A stretch of DNA of 64,000 bases, from assembly GCF_020618475.1 (NCBI RefSeq), contig NZ_CP085336.1, positions 1 to 64,000 on the forward strand. Reading direction: 5' to 3'. A program made the translations under genes and the position numbers. Below, piece after piece: positions 1 through 9,505 of the stretch. Source of the stretch: Haladaptatus halobius. Its GTDB lineage: Archaea; Halobacteriota; Halobacteria; Halobacteriales; Haladaptataceae. Under the pieces are notes generated by a model. The model was not told where the DNA came from and searched no databases. It was given only the letters and a program-made list of their open reading frames with translations. Position 1 is the first letter of the stretch. Every line of letters begins with the position of its first letter.

Positions 1-103
1 ACGGCTTCGAATTCGATCTGATTCTCCAGGAGTCAGGCTGTAAATCAAACCTTCAAAGAACCCGAAAATCAAAGATGGGCCATCGCAAAACAGGTAGCAA
101 CTG

Positions 104-3100
104 ATGACACTCAACGACCGTGGGGGAGCAGACGACGGTATCGCACTCGCCCTCGACGACCAAGCTAACTACGATTACGTCGGTGACGATGTTGAACGGC
201 CGGAGCTAGTCGACGATCTTCGTGGCCGAATTGATGGTGAGGTTCGATTCGATATCTATACGAGACAACTGTACGCCACGGATGCATCTGCGTACGAAGT
301 AACACCAATCGGTGTCGTCTTTCCGAAGACTACCGAAGAAGTTGCCTCGGTGATGAACTATTGCGCCGATCGTGAGATTCCAGTCCTTCCCCGTGGTGGC
401 GGAACGAGCCTCGCGGGGCAGACGGTCAACGAGGCCATTGTCCTCGATTTTACGCGACATATGGATTCGGTACTCGAGGTCGATCCCGATTCTCGACTGG
501 CGCGCGTGCAGGCAGGGACAGTGCTCGAAGATCTCAACCAACAGCTCACCCCCGAGAACCTGAAATTCGCCCCGGACCCGGCTTCCGGGGATCGGAGTGC
601 AATCGGGGGTGCCATCGGAAATAATTCGACCGGCGCTCATTCCCTGAAGTACGGCAAGACGGACGCATACATTGAGTCCTGTGAGGTTGTATTGGCGGAC
701 GGAACCGTTGCGACGATCGGCGAGATGGGCATTTCGGAACTACGGGACCAAGCAAACAGCGATGCCAACGACCTCCTCCCACAGATATATGCACACGTGC
801 TCACGATTCTTGACAATCACGTCGAGGAAATCGAGTCTCAATATCCTTCACTCAAGCGTAACGTATCAGGATACAACCTCGATCGATTACTTGAGGAGGG
901 CCAAACAGGGACCGTCAACCTCGCACGCCTACTCGCAGGCAGCGAGGGGACACTGGCGATAGTCACGGAGGCCACGGTCTCGCTCGAGCCGATTCCCGAG
1001 ACGAAAGCGATTGCACTGTTAACATACGAATGCCTGCACGACGCAGTCTCCGACGTTAGTCACGTGCTCGAGCACGGCCCTGCAGCGGTCGAACTCATAG
1101 ATGATATGCTTCTCAAGCTAGCGGGTGAGACCCCGGAGTTCGAGGAAGTAGTGTCACTCTTACCGCCGGGGACTAACGCGGCGTTGCTCGTCGAATTCTA
1201 TGCGAACGACAAACAGGATGGACACGAGAAAACCGCCGCCCTCGTCGATGATCGTGTTCGAGGCCAAGATAAGCGCACCCAAACCAACGGAGGCTGCAGG
1301 ACGCAGTCGGCTCACGATGAACGGTATGCGGTAAAGGCTCTGGAGGCTCACAAGGCCGACCAGCGAGCCACGTTCTGGAAGATGCGCAAAGCTGCCAATC
1401 CAATCTTGCTCTCGCGTACCTCAGATTCCAAACACATCAGTTTCATCGAGGACTGCGCCGTTCCCGCCGAACATTTGCCTGAATTCGTCGACCGGTTTCA
1501 AGAGACCCTCGAAGAGTGGAATACGTTCGCCTCTTTTTATGGCCACGCCGGGCCTGGAGTGTTGCATATTCGGCCGCTCATCGACACGAAGTCAGCCCAG
1601 GATCGCAAGGCGATGGTCGCCATTTCGGACGCAGTCACGGACCTCGTTGTGGAGTTCGGCGGGGCAGTCTCCGGCGAACACGGCGACGGTCGAGCCCGAA
1701 CTCAGTGGAACCGCAAACTGTATGGTGAATCACTCTGGCAGATATTCCGCGACCTGAAGACAGCGTTCGATCCGGACTGGTTGCTCAACCCCGGACAAGT
1801 CTGTGGAGATGTCGATATGACCGAGAATCTTCGGTTCGATGGTAATTATGACTTCAATCTCGGATTCGAACCTACACTCAACTGGGACAATGAGAACGGG
1901 ATGCAAGGGATGGTCGAGCTCTGTCATGGCTGCGGGGGCTGTCGCGGAACTCAGGAGACGACCGGGGGTGTAATGTGTCCTACCTATCGGGCTGCCGACG
2001 AAGAGATCACGAGTACGCGTGGGCGTGCAAACATGCTCCGACAGGCCATGAGTGGCGACCTGCCCGACGATCCGACCGATGAGGAGTTCACCACCGAGGT
2101 CCTCGATCTCTGTGTTGGATGCAAGGGCTGTGTGAGAGACTGTCCGAGTGGCGTCGACATGGCGAAACTCAAAGTCGAGGCGAACCACGCACGCCACCAG
2201 CGGGAGGGCGCAGGCATCCGGGACAGGCTATTCGCAAACGTCGACACCCTTGCCCGCCTCGGAAGCATAACTGCGCCGCTCTCGAACGTCCTCCCAAAGA
2301 TTCCTGGAGCTCGATACCTCGCTGAACAGACGCTCGAAATCGCTTGCGATCGGACGCTGCCGACGTTCGAGCGGGAATCCCTCCAAAAGTGGTTCTACGA
2401 GCGTGGCGGCTCGCAAGTTTCCCAAGCTGAAGCCGAACGTCGTGTGATCCTTTTTCCGGATACATATACGAACTATAGCCATCCTGACGTCGGCCGGACC
2501 GCGATACGGGTCCTCGAGGCCGCGGGCGTTCATGTCGACCTCGCAGATCGAACCGACAGCGGTCGCCCCGCCCACTCAAAGGGGTTCCTCGAGAACTCCC
2601 GTCGGACAGCGGCCGGCAATGTCACGGCGCTCGCCCCGCGCGTTGCGGATGGATGGGACGTCATCCTCGTCGAGCCATCGGATGCCGTGATGTTCCAGTC
2701 GGACTATCTCGACCTACTCTCAGGGGAGGCAGTCGAGACCCTCGCCGAGAACACCTACGGCGTCTGTGAGTATCTCGACGTGTTCGGGTTGGACGAGGCG
2801 ATTGACTTCGACGCGGCGCCAATCTCACTTGCGTACCACGGCCATTGCCACCAGAAAGCGACGAAGAAAGACCACCACGCGGTCGGCGTTCTTCGACGTG
2901 CCGGATATGTCGTCGACCCGATCGATTCTACATGTTGTGGCATGGCTGGAACTTTCGGCTATGAGGCCGAACACTACGCAATGAGTACGGCCATCGGTGA
3001 GATTCTCAAGAACCAGCTCGTGAACAGTCCCGGGGAGGTCGTCGTGGCATCCGGGGCCTCCTGTCGGACGCAACTCGGGGATATGGATATGGATACTCGG

Positions 3101-3178
3101 GCAAGTCATCTCTTGCCGAACGACGACCAAGGACCGCCGACGCCAATTCAAGTTCTCGCGGCTGCCCTCCCTGAGTGA
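104..3178 (+). CDS. FAD-linked oxidase fused to Fe-S/CCG-domain protein (glycolate/D-lactate dehydrogenase type)
   Basis: A 1024-residue fusion of a GlcD/DLD-type flavoprotein and a GlpC/GlcF-type iron-sulfur protein. The FAD-binding PCMH domain carries PRGGGTSLAGQ at residues 97-107, and the oxidase C-terminal domain has SGEHGDGRART. Two [4Fe-4S] motifs follow, CHGCGGC near 607 and CVGCKGCVRDCP near 670, then two CCG-type motifs (HGHCHQKAT near 912 and CCGMAGTFGYE near 944). Family members oxidise 2-hydroxy acids such as glycolate or D-lactate and pass electrons to the membrane quinone pool. Next to sugar-acid aldolase and aldehyde dehydrogenase genes, glycolate is an attractive substrate, but that is inference. 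The ATG at 104 is the first in-frame start and the length matches haloarchaeal fusions. Confidence 0.85.
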   Translation: MTLNDRGGADDGIALALDDQANYDYVGDDVERPELVDDLRGRIDGEVRFDIYTRQLYATDASAYEVTPIGVVFPKTTEEVASVMNYCADREIPVLPRGGGTSLAGQTVNEAIVLDFTRHMDSVLEVDPDSRLARVQAGTVLEDLNQQLTPENLKFAPDPASGDRSAIGGAIGNNSTGAHSLKYGKTDAYIESCEVVLADGTVATIGEMGISELRDQANSDANDLLPQIYAHVLTILDNHVEEIESQYPSLKRNVSGYNLDRLLEEGQTGTVNLARLLAGSEGTLAIVTEATVSLEPIPETKAIALLTYECLHDAVSDVSHVLEHGPAAVELIDDMLLKLAGETPEFEEVVSLLPPGTNAALLVEFYANDKQDGHEKTAALVDDRVRGQDKRTQTNGGCRTQSAHDERYAVKALEAHKADQRATFWKMRKAANPILLSRTSDSKHISFIEDCAVPAEHLPEFVDRFQETLEEWNTFASFYGHAGPGVLHIRPLIDTKSAQDRKAMVAISDAVTDLVVEFGGAVSGEHGDGRARTQWNRKLYGESLWQIFRDLKTAFDPDWLLNPGQVCGDVDMTENLRFDGNYDFNLGFEPTLNWDNENGMQGMVELCHGCGGCRGTQETTGGVMCPTYRAADEEITSTRGRANMLRQAMSGDLPDDPTDEEFTTEVLDLCVGCKGCVRDCPSGVDMAKLKVEANHARHQREGAGIRDRLFANVDTLARLGSITAPLSNVLPKIPGARYLAEQTLEIACDRTLPTFERESLQKWFYERGGSQVSQAEAERRVILFPDTYTNYSHPDVGRTAIRVLEAAGVHVDLADRTDSGRPAHSKGFLENSRRTAAGNVTALAPRVADGWDVILVEPSDAVMFQSDYLDLLSGEAVETLAENTYGVCEYLDVFGLDEAIDFDAAPISLAYHGHCHQKATKKDHHAVGVLRRAGYVVDPIDSTCCGMAGTFGYEAEHYAMSTAIGEILKNQLVNSPGEVVVASGASCRTQLGDMDMDTRASHLLPNDDQGPPTPIQVLAAALPE

Positions 3179-3266
3179 GTGCCCGCCAAACCTGTTTCCG
3201 ATCTTTTGGCTGCAATCCAGTCCGGATACTAGATGTCACTCGAGTCCGACTATCGTGCGCGGGCGT

Positions 3267-4454
3267 TTACTCGATGGCGTAACTTAGAGCGCCGGTCGCT
3301 TTGTTTCCGGCCCCGGTGTTGATGATGAGGACTTCATCATCTTCGTCTAGCTTGCCCTCCTCCGCCATCTGCATGGCCGCGGCCAGAGCAGCACCGGGCT
3401 CGACACACATCTCAACGCCGGCGTGTTTTGCTCCAGCTAGAGCTCCCTCGAGTGCTTCACTGTCGGAGACGGCCACGCCAGTGCCACCGGTCTCGTAGAC
3501 AGCCTCGAGCATCCAGGGAGAGGCGCCCGGATCGGGAACTTCAATCCCACGACCAATGGATTCGGGACACTCCCAAGCGTCGTGCTTGTCGCGATGATTG
3601 TCGATAGCTTCGACAACCGGGGCACAGCCACTTGACTGGGCGACGTGGAGGCTGGGTGGGGTCTCATCCTCAAGCCAGCCTAGTTGTGCCAGGTCCTGGT
3701 ACGCCTTCCAGATGCCGATCAGGCCGACGCCACCACCGGTGGGATAGAAAATTTCATCGGGAGAATTCCAGTCGAATTGCTCGAAGATCTCCAGTCCCAT
3801 TGTCTTTTTGCCCTCGTGTCTGAAGGGCGTCTGGAACGTCGCGACAGTGTACCAGCCGTGTTCGTCTCGTAACTCACCGAACTTCCCGCCAGCCTTGTCG
3901 AGTTTACCGTCGACAAGGTGGAGGTCCGCACCGTGAGCCTCGACCATCGTCTTCTGGATATCATTCGATTGATAATTGAGGACGACATGACAGTCAATTC
4001 CGGCACGAGCCGCGTAGGCTGACGCCGCTTGGCCAGCATTCCCGGCGGATGGAATCGCGACCTCGTCAATGCCTTGCTGAGACGCCCCGGAGAGGGAGGC
4101 TGAGGCTCCGCGGTCTTTGAATGTATTCGTCGGATTCTGGCCCTCATCTTTGATCACCACGCGGGCGACACCCATTTCCTCAGCGAGTGTGGGACAATCG
4201 ACGATCGGGGTCACTCCTTCCCCCATCGACACGATATCGTTGGTATCGAGAATAGGGAGGAGTTCGCGATACTTCCACATCGACCCGTTTCGGGATTCGA
4301 TCTCTTCGCGAGAGATGTCGAGGTCGTCGTAATCGTATTTCGGGTCGAGGATTCCTCCACACTCGGGACATGGGAACTCGGTGTGCTCTAGGTCGTATGT
4401 GTGGCCACAGTCGTAACACTCGAAGTGGCTCACCAGGCTGTCTGTTCGTGTCAC
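3267..4454 (-). CDS. thrC: Threonine synthase (PLP fold type II)
   Basis: A 395-residue cytoplasmic enzyme expected to convert O-phosphohomoserine to threonine. The N-terminus has a zinc ribbon (Cys 13, 16, 29, 32) typical of archaeal ThrC. The PLP lysine is K113 in NPTNTFKDRG, followed by the phosphate-binding PSAGNAGQA near 135-143. A GGGVGLIG loop and a C-terminal NTGAGNK segment complete the fold. It lies convergent to the oxidase gene and divergent from the sugar dehydrogenase, 97 bp from its start. A biosynthetic gene is out of place in a sugar-degradation cluster. Haloarchaea often carry several ThrC paralogues, so another fold-II lyase activity is possible. Confidence 0.85.
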   Translation of the reverse strand: MTRTDSLVSHFECYDCGHTYDLEHTEFPCPECGGILDPKYDYDDLDISREEIESRNGSMWKYRELLPILDTNDIVSMGEGVTPIVDCPTLAEEMGVARVVIKDEGQNPTNTFKDRGASASLSGASQQGIDEVAIPSAGNAGQAASAYAARAGIDCHVVLNYQSNDIQKTMVEAHGADLHLVDGKLDKAGGKFGELRDEHGWYTVATFQTPFRHEGKKTMGLEIFEQFDWNSPDEIFYPTGGGVGLIGIWKAYQDLAQLGWLEDETPPSLHVAQSSGCAPVVEAIDNHRDKHDAWECPESIGRGIEVPDPGASPWMLEAVYETGGTGVAVSDSEALEGALAGAKHAGVEMCVEPGAALAAAMQMAEEGKLDEDDEVLIINTGAGNKATGALSYAIE

Positions 4455-4520
4455 GGTAACGAGGGTGTGTCTGTCGTACCAGCTAAAAAAGGTTCAGGTT
4501 CGGGGTGATTCCCGCCGAGG

Positions 4521-4528
4521 TTTTATTA
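4521..4528 (+). promoter_or_regulatory. TATA element of the sugar dehydrogenase gene
   Basis: TTTTATTA lies 24-31 nt before the ATG at 4552. This is the spacing for a leaderless haloarchaeal transcript, and it decides the start over an upstream in-frame codon at 4465. Confidence 0.6.
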
Positions 4529-4551
4529 GACGGCGTTCGGAGGATGGATGC

Positions 4552-5637
4552 ATGGACCTCGAGACAGTGATCGGCAACGGCTGTGCCCGTGACTGGGAGA
4601 CGGTTGATGCGAACGACGTTGAGCCAGTTCGAGTCGCTGTAATTGGACTCGGCTGGTTTACCAAAGGCCGAGTTCTTCCCGCACTGGAAGCGAGCAAGCG
4701 ATGTAGTCCGGCCGTACTCGTCAGCGGATCGGGTGAGAAGGCACAGCAAATCGTCGAGACTACAGACGGTGCAATCCACGGAATCACCTATGATCAGTTC
4801 CACGACGGCGTCGTGGCCGACGCCTATGATGCCGTCTACATCGTCACTCCCAATGCTCTCCACATGGAGTACGTTGAGACTGCTGTCGAGTACGGGAAAC
4901 ACGTCCTCTGTGAGAAGCCGATGGAGCGCTCCAGTAAGCGGGCACGCGAACTTGAGTCGATCTGTGCGAGCGCAGGCATCAAGTTGATGATCGCCTACCG
5001 GATGCATACAGAACCTGCCGTTCGGCGAGCCCGCGAACTCATTGAAGCGGGCTACATAGGCACGCCGATGACTGTCGACGGGGAGATGTCCCAGCGGTTG
5101 CTCGACCGAATCGATCCCAATCCCGACCAGTGGCGACTCGACGAATGGCTCGCCGGTGGCGGTGCCCTCTTCGATATCGGGATTTATCCGCTCAACACTG
5201 CTCGGTTCCTCCTCGGTACGGACCCGATTGCCGTCACCGGGACGACCTCGAGTACGCACGATGCCTTCGCCGACGTCGACGAGACGGTCTCGTTTGCACT
5301 TCGATTCCCCGATGGCGTAACCGCTCGGTGTTACGCCAGCCACAACGCCCGCCAATCAAGTTCGATCACCGTTACGGGTACGGAAGGACGGATTCGCATC
5401 GAACCAGCCTTTTTCCAGGATCAACGCCGGACGCTCCACGTCTCCCGAGGTGACGGCCGTGCCTGCATCGAACTCGAACCGGTTGATCAGATGCTCGAGG
5501 AGTTCGACTATTTTGCCGACCGCATTCGCAGCGACGCGCCCATCTACCCTGACGGCGACCACGGCCGCATCGACATGGAGATCATGGAGTCGATTTACGA
5601 AGGAGCAGCGGATGATCGATGGATCTCCCTCGAGTAG
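4552..5637 (+). CDS. Gfo/Idh/MocA sugar 1-dehydrogenase (D-xylose dehydrogenase-like)
   Basis: 361 residues. It probably oxidises an aldose at C1 to the lactone with NAD(P)+, the first step of oxidative pentose degradation. An N-terminal Rossmann fold (VAVIGLGW, residues 28-35) is followed by the family signature CEKPM with catalytic K122 and a C-terminal substrate domain. From memory, stretches such as AYDAVYIVTPNALH, LMIAYRMHTEPAVRRAR and DPDQWRLD-like segments match the Haloarcula/Haloferax xylose dehydrogenase (Gfo6/XacA type) closely. The start follows the TATA spacing. It sits in the cluster with dehydratase, aldolase and aldehyde dehydrogenase genes that would complete the route. Arabinose or glucose as substrate cannot be excluded. 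Confidence 0.8.
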   Translation: MDLETVIGNGCARDWETVDANDVEPVRVAVIGLGWFTKGRVLPALEASKRCSPAVLVSGSGEKAQQIVETTDGAIHGITYDQFHDGVVADAYDAVYIVTPNALHMEYVETAVEYGKHVLCEKPMERSSKRARELESICASAGIKLMIAYRMHTEPAVRRARELIEAGYIGTPMTVDGEMSQRLLDRIDPNPDQWRLDEWLAGGGALFDIGIYPLNTARFLLGTDPIAVTGTTSSTHDAFADVDETVSFALRFPDGVTARCYASHNARQSSSITVTGTEGRIRIEPAFFQDQRRTLHVSRGDGRACIELEPVDQMLEEFDYFADRIRSDAPIYPDGDHGRIDMEIMESIYEGAADDRWISLE

Positions 5638-5676
5638 GCGAGGGTCGACACCACGGAAAAAAATAGCCGAGGAGCG

Positions 5677-7155
5677 TTATGCGTCCGTGAATCCCTGATG
5701 GAACCCGACAAGTTTCGCACGTGAGAAGTGCTCGACTGCATATTTGATACCTTCCTTCCCGACGCCGGAATCCTTGAACCCGCCGTAGGGCATGTGATCT
5801 GCCCGGAAGCCGCTGGCTGTATTGATGTTGACCCCACCGGCGTCGATCTCGTTTGCCGCTCGTCTTGCCCGGTCGATATCCTGGGTGAACAGCCCTGCTT
5901 CGAGGCCATAGTTCGTGTTGTTGGCTTCGGCGATTGCCTCGTCGAAGGAGCCGACGCTGATGACCGGAACCAGTGGACCGAACGTCTCCTCTTTAGCCGC
6001 TGGCATCTCCGGGGTTATGCCCGAAAGGACGGTGGGTTCGAAGACCCACTCGCCGAGCTCACCACCATAATTCCCGCCGCATTCGACGGTTGCCCCCTGC
6101 GCGACAGTCTCCTCGTAAATTTCGACGACACCATCGAATTGGCCTCGGTTGATCATTGCCGCAAGTTGGGTCGTCTCGTCGAACGGATCGCCGATCGTGA
6201 GGTCCTGACAGGCTTTGACAAGCGCCTCGATGAGCTCATCTTCTACCGATTCGTGGACGATAACGCGCTCAACGCTGTTACAGACTTGTCCTGCGTTCGC
6301 ACACGCCCCACCGACGACTTGCTGGGCGGCCGCCTCCACATCGGTATCGTGCCAGACGATGGTCGGGTCGTTTCCGCCGAGTTCGAGGGTCAGCTCTTTC
6401 ATGCCGCTGTTCTCAGCGAGGTATTTCCCGACAGCGGTACTGCCGGTAAAGGAGATCGCCTCAACGACGTCATGAGCGAGGATTTCATCACCCACCGTCC
6501 TGCCGCTGCCGGTGACGACGTTGACAAGGCCGTCCGGCGCAGGCGAGTCCTCAATAGCCTCCTGTAGGCACTCAAATAGAAGAATGGCGCTGAGCGGTGT
6601 GTTCGTGGCCGGTTTGCCGACGACGGCGTTTCCAGCCGCGATCGCGGGACCGACCTTGTGGACCATCAGATTGAGTGGGAAGTTAAACGGTGTGATGGCA
6701 GCAACGACGCCGAGGGGTTCGCGCTGGGTAAAACAGTGATCTCTGGCAAATCCCTTTTGGGCATCCATGGGCACATACTCGCCGAACATCCGCTTAGCCT
6801 GCTCGCCGGAGAGTCGAAGAGTCTGGATTGCTCGGTCGACTTCGGTTCGAGCCTCGGTGATTGGTTTTCCCTGCTCACCCGTGATGACCTGTGCGACATT
6901 CACGGCTCGTTCTTCGAGGTGATCGGCAGTATCAGTTAACAGTTTGTATCGCTGGTAAGCTGAGAGAGGAGACGATTCGAAGGCGGACTGGGCGGCGTCG
7001 ATGGCCGTCCGGACCTGCTCGGCGTCGGCCATTGGTATTGACCCGATTCGCTCCCCGTCATACGGGTGGATGACATCCCTTCGATCTTCACTGTCGACCC
7101 ACTCTCCGGCGATGAGCATCTGCTTATCAAGGCTGCTGGCGACATCCAGGCTCAT
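5677..7155 (-). CDS. NAD(P)-dependent aldehyde dehydrogenase
   Basis: 492 residues of the aldehyde dehydrogenase superfamily, which oxidises aldehydes to acids in the cytoplasm. The Rossmann motif FTGSTAVGK is at 236-244, the general base is E258 in LELGGNDP, and the catalytic cysteine is C292 in GQVCNS. The start MSLDV is chosen over an upstream extension of 41 residues that would overlap the divergent aldolase gene. In this cluster the substrate could be glycolaldehyde (after aldol cleavage of 2-keto-3-deoxy-pentonate), glyceraldehyde, or alpha-ketoglutarate semialdehyde as in the Weimberg route. Lactaldehyde is also possible. Sequence alone does not decide. Confidence 0.85.
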   Translation of the reverse strand: MSLDVASSLDKQMLIAGEWVDSEDRRDVIHPYDGERIGSIPMADAEQVRTAIDAAQSAFESSPLSAYQRYKLLTDTADHLEERAVNVAQVITGEQGKPITEARTEVDRAIQTLRLSGEQAKRMFGEYVPMDAQKGFARDHCFTQREPLGVVAAITPFNFPLNLMVHKVGPAIAAGNAVVGKPATNTPLSAILLFECLQEAIEDSPAPDGLVNVVTGSGRTVGDEILAHDVVEAISFTGSTAVGKYLAENSGMKELTLELGGNDPTIVWHDTDVEAAAQQVVGGACANAGQVCNSVERVIVHESVEDELIEALVKACQDLTIGDPFDETTQLAAMINRGQFDGVVEIYEETVAQGATVECGGNYGGELGEWVFEPTVLSGITPEMPAAKEETFGPLVPVISVGSFDEAIAEANNTNYGLEAGLFTQDIDRARRAANEIDAGGVNINTASGFRADHMPYGGFKDSGVGKEGIKYAVEHFSRAKLVGFHQGFTDA

Positions 7156-7243
7156 GGTCAAACAGTTGAGAACTGAATGAATAAGTCTTGCGACGGGTAC
7201 AATCCATCCCAAAATATAACTTGCCGGTAGGCTACTACGGTGT

Positions 7244-8149
7244 ATGGAACTGTCGGGAACAGTCGTTCCCATGGCCACGCCTATCGATGCTGATGGTCAG
7301 GGGATCGACGAAGAGATGCTCGAAACTTTTACTCGCACGTTGATCGACGGAGGCGTTCACGGCCTCTTCCCAGGAAGCTCGATCGGTGAATTCTCAAGCA
7401 TAAGCGCCAGCGAACACGACACGGTCGTTCGGATAGTTGCCTCGGTTGCCGACGGGGAGACCACGGTGCTTGCAGGATGTTGTGGAACGAGTATGCAGGA
7501 GGTGCAAGCGAAGATGGAGACGGCAGCCGATGCCGGGGCCGACGCGGCCGTCGTTGTCGCCCCATACTATCTGAATACAACTCCACATGGTCTCTCACGA
7601 TTCTTCACCTCGATTGCCGATGTGAGTCCGCTTCCGATGTTGCTCTATAACATTCCTGCGCTTACTGGTAACGAACTTCCTGTCGAAACCGTTGCAACAC
7701 TGGCCGAGCGCGACACAATCGTTGGCCTGAAAGACACCTCGGGAGACCTCATCTACCAACATAACGTCATTGAGGCAACACCCGAGTCATTCGTCGTCTT
7801 TAACGGAATGACTGCCACCGCAGTTCCCTCGCTCGATCTCGGTATCGACGGACTCATCGCGGGACCAGCAAATGTGTTCCCGGCAGCGCTGACTGAATTA
7901 TATGAAGCCCACCGAAGTGGTGACGACCGGACAGTCACACGGCTCTCTCGTGAACTCGTGATGCCGCTTGTGAGCGCCTATCAAGACATTCCAACGGCAG
8001 CGGCCATTAAACACCTCGTAAAACTCGAGGGGCTCGACCTCGGTGAGCCGCTCCCACCGCTTGCGCTGCTCTCGCAGAAAGAGCGGAAACAACTCGACGC
8101 GTGCCATAAACGGATTACGGAGACGCTCGACGTAAGCATCGTCGAGTAG
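7244..8149 (+). CDS. Dihydrodipicolinate synthase/KDG aldolase family protein
   Basis: 301 residues, a DapA-family TIM barrel. The Schiff-base lysine is K163 in GLKDTSGD, the catalytic tyrosine Y135 in LYNIP, and the carboxylate-binding loop is GSSIGEF at 44-50. Family members cleave 2-keto-3-deoxy sugar acids to pyruvate plus an aldehyde, or condense them. It is divergent from the aldehyde dehydrogenase gene with 88 bp between starts, and AAAATATA about 27 nt upstream supports a leaderless start at 7244. A sugar-catabolic role (2-keto-3-deoxy-xylonate or -gluconate aldolase) is inferred from the neighbours. Lysine biosynthesis is unlikely here. Confidence 0.8.
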   Translation: MELSGTVVPMATPIDADGQGIDEEMLETFTRTLIDGGVHGLFPGSSIGEFSSISASEHDTVVRIVASVADGETTVLAGCCGTSMQEVQAKMETAADAGADAAVVVAPYYLNTTPHGLSRFFTSIADVSPLPMLLYNIPALTGNELPVETVATLAERDTIVGLKDTSGDLIYQHNVIEATPESFVVFNGMTATAVPSLDLGIDGLIAGPANVFPAALTELYEAHRSGDDRTVTRLSRELVMPLVSAYQDIPTAAAIKHLVKLEGLDLGEPLPPLALLSQKERKQLDACHKRITETLDVSIVE

Positions 8150-8559
8150 CAATTGACTGTTGGGTGTTGACCGGTCACAGTCCTCGTTTTGAAACCAAGA
8201 ATAGGAACAACCCGCGTAATTTCTTGAGTAGGGCCGAACCAGAAGATTGGGAAGAATACCACGTCTGCACGGAGTGAATCACGGTAACAGTGAAGGACTC
8301 GAGGCGGATTGAATAGTTCATTAAAATACATGATGAATACTGGAGAGGGATTTTCCCTGAGGTAGGTTACCAACGCAGTTCTAATTGCCATAACTGCAGC
8401 TCTCTCGAGCATCTAGTCTGTGTTGCCACTGCGGTCGAAATCACCTCTTGGTGGCTGATTGGAAGTTTCGTCTCACCGTCGAACACCCAGTGTTCGAGAC
8501 GCCGCAACTCTCATACTCAACGAATAGTACCCCGAGAGAAGTGGTGAAACCAAAACCGA
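8150..8559. other. Intergenic region between convergent genes
   Basis: 410 bp between the stop of the aldolase gene and the stop of the second permease gene. Every frame is short or broken, and I see no repeat or RNA gene. It should contain the transcription ends of both genes, but no T-run is strong enough to call. Confidence 0.4.
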
Positions 8560-9504
8560 CTAGGCCTTGCCAACGCCGGCTGTCATGCCTTCGACAATCT
8601 TCTTCTGGAAGACAAGCATGAACACCATGAGCGGGACGAGCGACATGAAGACTGCCGCCGTAATGATTCCCCAGGGGGAGTTGAACTGGCCGCCGAAGAG
8701 CGCGATACCGACTGTAATCGTTCGCATTGAATCCTGCGTCATGAACGTCAGTGCGAACAGGAATTCGTTCCAAGCGTAGATGAACACGATAATCGCCGTT
8801 GTCGCCATCGCTGGCATCGACACCGGAAGGATAATGCGAAACAGTACGCCAATGCGCGAGAGTCCGTCCATGAGTCCGGCCTCCTCAAGCGAATCGGGAA
8901 GTTCGTTGAAGTATGCCTGGAAGATCCAGACGGCAAACGGCATCTGGAAGGCTGCATATGGAAAGATCAACCCCAGATATTGATTGAGCCCGAAGAACGG
9001 TCCGATCGCTGTACCCTGAAGATTGATTGCCAACTTGTACAGCGGGATGAGACGAGAGATAAATGGCAGGAGTGCCGCAAACAAGATGATGAGCAAAACG
9101 TGAAGTTTGTACTGGAATCGAAGTCTCGAGAGCGCGTAGCCAGCCATCGCACCGAGGATGACGTCGATGATGGCCGTCCCCGAAGCGACGATCACGCTAT
9201 TGATCAGATACCGTCCCACGGGACGTTTCTGGAGGGCAGCGACGTAGTTCTCGAGGGTGAGTGGGAACTGCTGGACAATGGTCAACTGTCCATTCTGAAT
9301 CGTGATCGTGTAGGGGAGATATTCCTGGGGGAAGACAAAGAGTTCTGACGGTGGTTTGAGGGAACTGAGTAGAATCCAAAACACCGGGAACATCGAGATC
9401 AGGACCATGGCTAAGATAGAACCGTAGAAGCCGAGTCGTTTGCCGATATCCCAAAGTGCGATGTCCTCAAGGGTCATCTCCCGCGCAGCGTCGACGATGC
9501 TCAT
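8560..9504 (-). CDS. ABC sugar transporter permease, MalG type
   Basis: 314 residues with about six membrane segments. It carries the EAA loop characteristic of binding-protein-dependent importers (LEEAGLMDGLSRIGVLFRI, about residues 205-223), which contacts the ATPase. It ends in the typical VEGMTAGVGKA tail of MalG-like carbohydrate permeases. The start MSIVDAAREM at 9504 lies one base after the stop of the upstream permease gene, so the two are translated from one message. It forms the second half of the transmembrane channel for the oligosaccharide importer. Confidence 0.85.
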   Translation of the reverse strand: MSIVDAAREMTLEDIALWDIGKRLGFYGSILAMVLISMFPVFWILLSSLKPPSELFVFPQEYLPYTITIQNGQLTIVQQFPLTLENYVAALQKRPVGRYLINSVIVASGTAIIDVILGAMAGYALSRLRFQYKLHVLLIILFAALLPFISRLIPLYKLAINLQGTAIGPFFGLNQYLGLIFPYAAFQMPFAVWIFQAYFNELPDSLEEAGLMDGLSRIGVLFRIILPVSMPAMATTAIIVFIYAWNEFLFALTFMTQDSMRTITVGIALFGGQFNSPWGIITAAVFMSLVPLMVFMLVFQKKIVEGMTAGVGKA

Positions 9505-9505
9505 A

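Noticed and set aside
3..104. Open frame running into the window and ending in TGATG overlap with the oxidase start
   Set aside because: The residues are basic and lack any family character or haloarchaeal composition, and the overlap may be chance. The real upstream gene cannot be judged from 100 bp.
5728..6567. 279-codon plus-strand frame opposite the aldehyde dehydrogenase
   Set aside because: Antisense shadow of a gene with complete catalytic motifs; high GC produces long open antisense frames.
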